DNA from: an uncultured Prevotella sp.
GTDB lineage: Bacteria > Bacteroidota > Bacteroidia > Bacteroidales > Bacteroidaceae
Reading direction: 5' to 3'
DNA: 8,295 bases
Assembly: GCA_900556795.1 (NCBI GenBank)
Contig: USQD01000071.1
Location: 1-8,295 of the forward strand
Within the stretch, counting starts at the first letter, position 1; each line of letters opens with the position of its first letter. Under the pieces are notes generated by a model that ran no database searches, had not been told where the DNA came from, and saw only the letters and a program-made list of their open reading frames with translations. Shown in pieces: positions 6,968-8,295 of the stretch. The position numbers and the translations under genes are program-made.

Positions 6968-8167
6968 TTATCTCGGGAGAATCATCGGATATTCTACTCC
7001 ATCCGATTCGGCATAATTACCCGTAAACTTCAACTTATCCACATATTGCGAAGCTATCTGGCAAAAATACACGAGCTTATCTTCCCGACTTTGTTTCTTA
7101 TCATAGTGATAATTCATGACGAAAGCAAAGAGATGGGTACTCGATGCCGAGAAGGCATTATAGATTTCCTGCAGATTCACCGCCTCCAACTTCTGCCTGT
7201 TACCTTTGAGATAATCATCGGGGATAGGTTCTGCCAATGAATCGAGCCGGCGGCCTTTCCTCTTTTTCAGTTTTTCTGAAAGAATGCTGATGCATTGCAG
7301 AGCCTCATCGGATGTGCGAAGATTATCTATCGACAACTTGATGTAATACTTGGGTTGCGGTTCCATCCAAACGGCATTCCGGGTGGCAATAACCTGTCTT
7401 ATATCCGTAGCCTCTTCCCAGCGGAACTGGTCTTTCAGAAATTTCAGTTTCTTCACCTTTTCGAAGATGCGGTTCTGATAATCTATCATATTGAGGTATT
7501 GGATAATCTGGCGTTCTATCTCCAGCAGATTATGATAAGACTCGTTAAGCTGAAGGCACACATCATTCACCACGTTTTTCATCCGCACATCCATCGCCAT
7601 GGAGAAGAAGACGGGCTGATCGGTATCTATCACCCGTTCGCTCTCGGTGATGAGCTGAGATATGTTCTTCAACTTCTCGCTCAGTCGCTGGAGTTTCGTT
7701 TTCTTGATTTCGTAATTAGGCTCATTCTTATAAGTATTATCCATATTACGCTTCAAATCCAACACATTTCGAACGGTGGCAAGGGCTATGGTCTTCAGGC
7801 ACCGGCGCACCTCCTTGAGATACTTATATTTTCGGGATTCGTTATTTTCCTTGAGATAATAGTCGATATTCTCATTCAACACAGAGATATAATCACGCAC
7901 CGAAGAAACATTGATTTCCTCGTTCACTTCCAGCACATCCTCGAAGAACTTCTGATACACGTCTTCCATCTCCAGACAGTCGCCCGTATCACGAATCACT
8001 CCATTTTCTATCAAATATCGGATGCGCTCCTCCTTGTATTCGGTCATTTCCAAGGCATAGTCATAACGAAACTGAAGGGAATGTCGCTTGGCAAACATAT
8101 CCTTCAGCAAAACCTTTTCCCGGTCAAAAGTTTTAATCAATTCATCTATAGAATGGAAAGTACCCAT
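6968..8167 (-). CDS. jetA: JetA-like kleisin (MukF/MksF-type) subunit of a Wadjet system
   Basis: JetA is the kleisin that bridges the two JetC heads and recruits JetB. This 399-residue protein has the expected all-helical, charged layout. A winged-helix-like N-terminal domain covers about 28-80 (LQFRYDYALEM, then a short wing near GVIRDTGDCLEM). A long helical middle runs about 85-245, and a C-terminal helical/winged domain about 330-395 would contact the partner head. No enzyme motifs are visible, as expected for a kleisin. It is the first gene of the operon, directly behind a Bacteroidetes-type promoter. The ATG at 8167 was kept because it leaves a leader of about 30 nt; an upstream ATG at 8178 is out of frame and gives only a 10-codon ORF overlapping the start. 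Similarity alone would be weak, so confidence comes mostly from gene order. Confidence 0.8.
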   Translation of the reverse strand: MGTFHSIDELIKTFDREKVLLKDMFAKRHSLQFRYDYALEMTEYKEERIRYLIENGVIRDTGDCLEMEDVYQKFFEDVLEVNEEINVSSVRDYISVLNENIDYYLKENNESRKYKYLKEVRRCLKTIALATVRNVLDLKRNMDNTYKNEPNYEIKKTKLQRLSEKLKNISQLITESERVIDTDQPVFFSMAMDVRMKNVVNDVCLQLNESYHNLLEIERQIIQYLNMIDYQNRIFEKVKKLKFLKDQFRWEEATDIRQVIATRNAVWMEPQPKYYIKLSIDNLRTSDEALQCISILSEKLKKRKGRRLDSLAEPIPDDYLKGNRQKLEAVNLQEIYNAFSASSTHLFAFVMNYHYDKKQSREDKLVYFCQIASQYVDKLKFTGNYAESDGVEYPMILPR

Positions 8168-8180
8168 TGGCTTGTCATTT

Positions 8181-8192
8181 AAATAGCTATTT
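8181..8192. promoter_or_regulatory. 12-bp perfect palindrome in the jetA leader
   Basis: AAATAGCTATTT reads the same on both strands and lies between the predicted transcription start (near 8197) and the jetA ATG at 8167. It could be an operator or a small hairpin, but AT-rich palindromes of this length also arise by chance. Confidence 0.3.
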
Positions 8193-8203
8193 TTATTTCG
8201 GTG

Positions 8204-8235
8204 CTAAATTACTTATTTTTTATAGAACAGCCAAA
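8204..8235 (-). promoter_or_regulatory. Bacteroidetes-type promoter of the jetABCD operon
   Basis: On the minus strand TTTG (8235-8232) is followed by a 20-nt spacer and TAATTTAG (8211-8204), which matches TAnnTTTG at all but one defined position. The predicted start is 5-8 nt further on, giving a leader of about 30 nt. The -33 region shares the 9-mer AAAATTTGG with the AAA ATPase promoter. No other candidate promoter of this type was seen in the gaps between the four jet genes. Confidence 0.6.
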
Positions 8236-8295
8236 TTTTCATAGCACTTTTTAATGCCAAGGATTCATAAAAGCCAGATTCCTATCACGAATATA

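Noticed and set aside
7295..8182. Plus-strand open frame of 295 codons
   Set aside because: It mirrors jetA codon for codon. Its hydrophobic, Ile/Leu/His-rich translation is typical of the antisense of a charged helical gene.
1..8295. tRNA, rRNA, CRISPR array, insertion sequence or attachment site
   Set aside because: No regularly spaced repeats, terminal inverted repeats, transposase or integrase motifs, or tRNA-like T-loop sequences were recognised; nearly all of the window is accounted for by the six minus-strand genes.

Overview
The window looks like a piece of a Bacteroidales chromosome, most likely Prevotella or a close relative. The main evidence is promoter structure. Two minus-strand genes are preceded by a TTTG box, a 20-nt spacer and a TAnnTTTG-type box, the layout typical of Bacteroidetes promoters, and no convincing Shine-Dalgarno sites are seen. 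Every gene I can support lies on the minus strand, so the window reads right to left.

Right part (8295 to 1716): a promoter (8204-8235) and short leader precede four genes in the order 399 aa, 189 aa, 1236 aa and 290 aa. The order, sizes and motifs match a Wadjet/JetABCD (MksFEBG-like) SMC plasmid-defence operon. JetA is the kleisin-like subunit, JetB the MukE/MksE-like subunit, JetC the long coiled-coil ATPase, and JetD the winged-helix plus Toprim nuclease. In characterised Wadjet systems, JetABC extrudes DNA loops, recognises small circular DNA and activates JetD to cut it. jetB and jetC overlap by ATGA, while jetD is set off by a 64-nt gap. JetC carries an unusual polyserine tract at its predicted hinge.

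Middle (1598-1715): this short intergenic stretch holds a strong Bacteroidetes-type promoter for the next minus-strand gene. It also holds a TATCTTTG box on the plus strand that drives nothing recognisable; it may be the relic of a gene start interrupted when the jet block arrived.

Left part (1715 to 1): a clearly AT-richer, separately promoted pair. The first gene is a 435-aa ABC/OLD-like AAA ATPase. The second overlaps its 3' end by 14 bp and is open through the left edge (101 codons seen); its D-x13-D-A-K pattern would fit a PD-(D/E)xK nuclease strand. The layout resembles ATPase-plus-effector defence pairs and is the least explained part of the window.

Overall this reads as a defence-island segment: a complete SMC-type anti-plasmid system next to a compositionally distinct ATPase/effector pair. 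Functional statements rest on motif recognition and family knowledge; no database search was possible.
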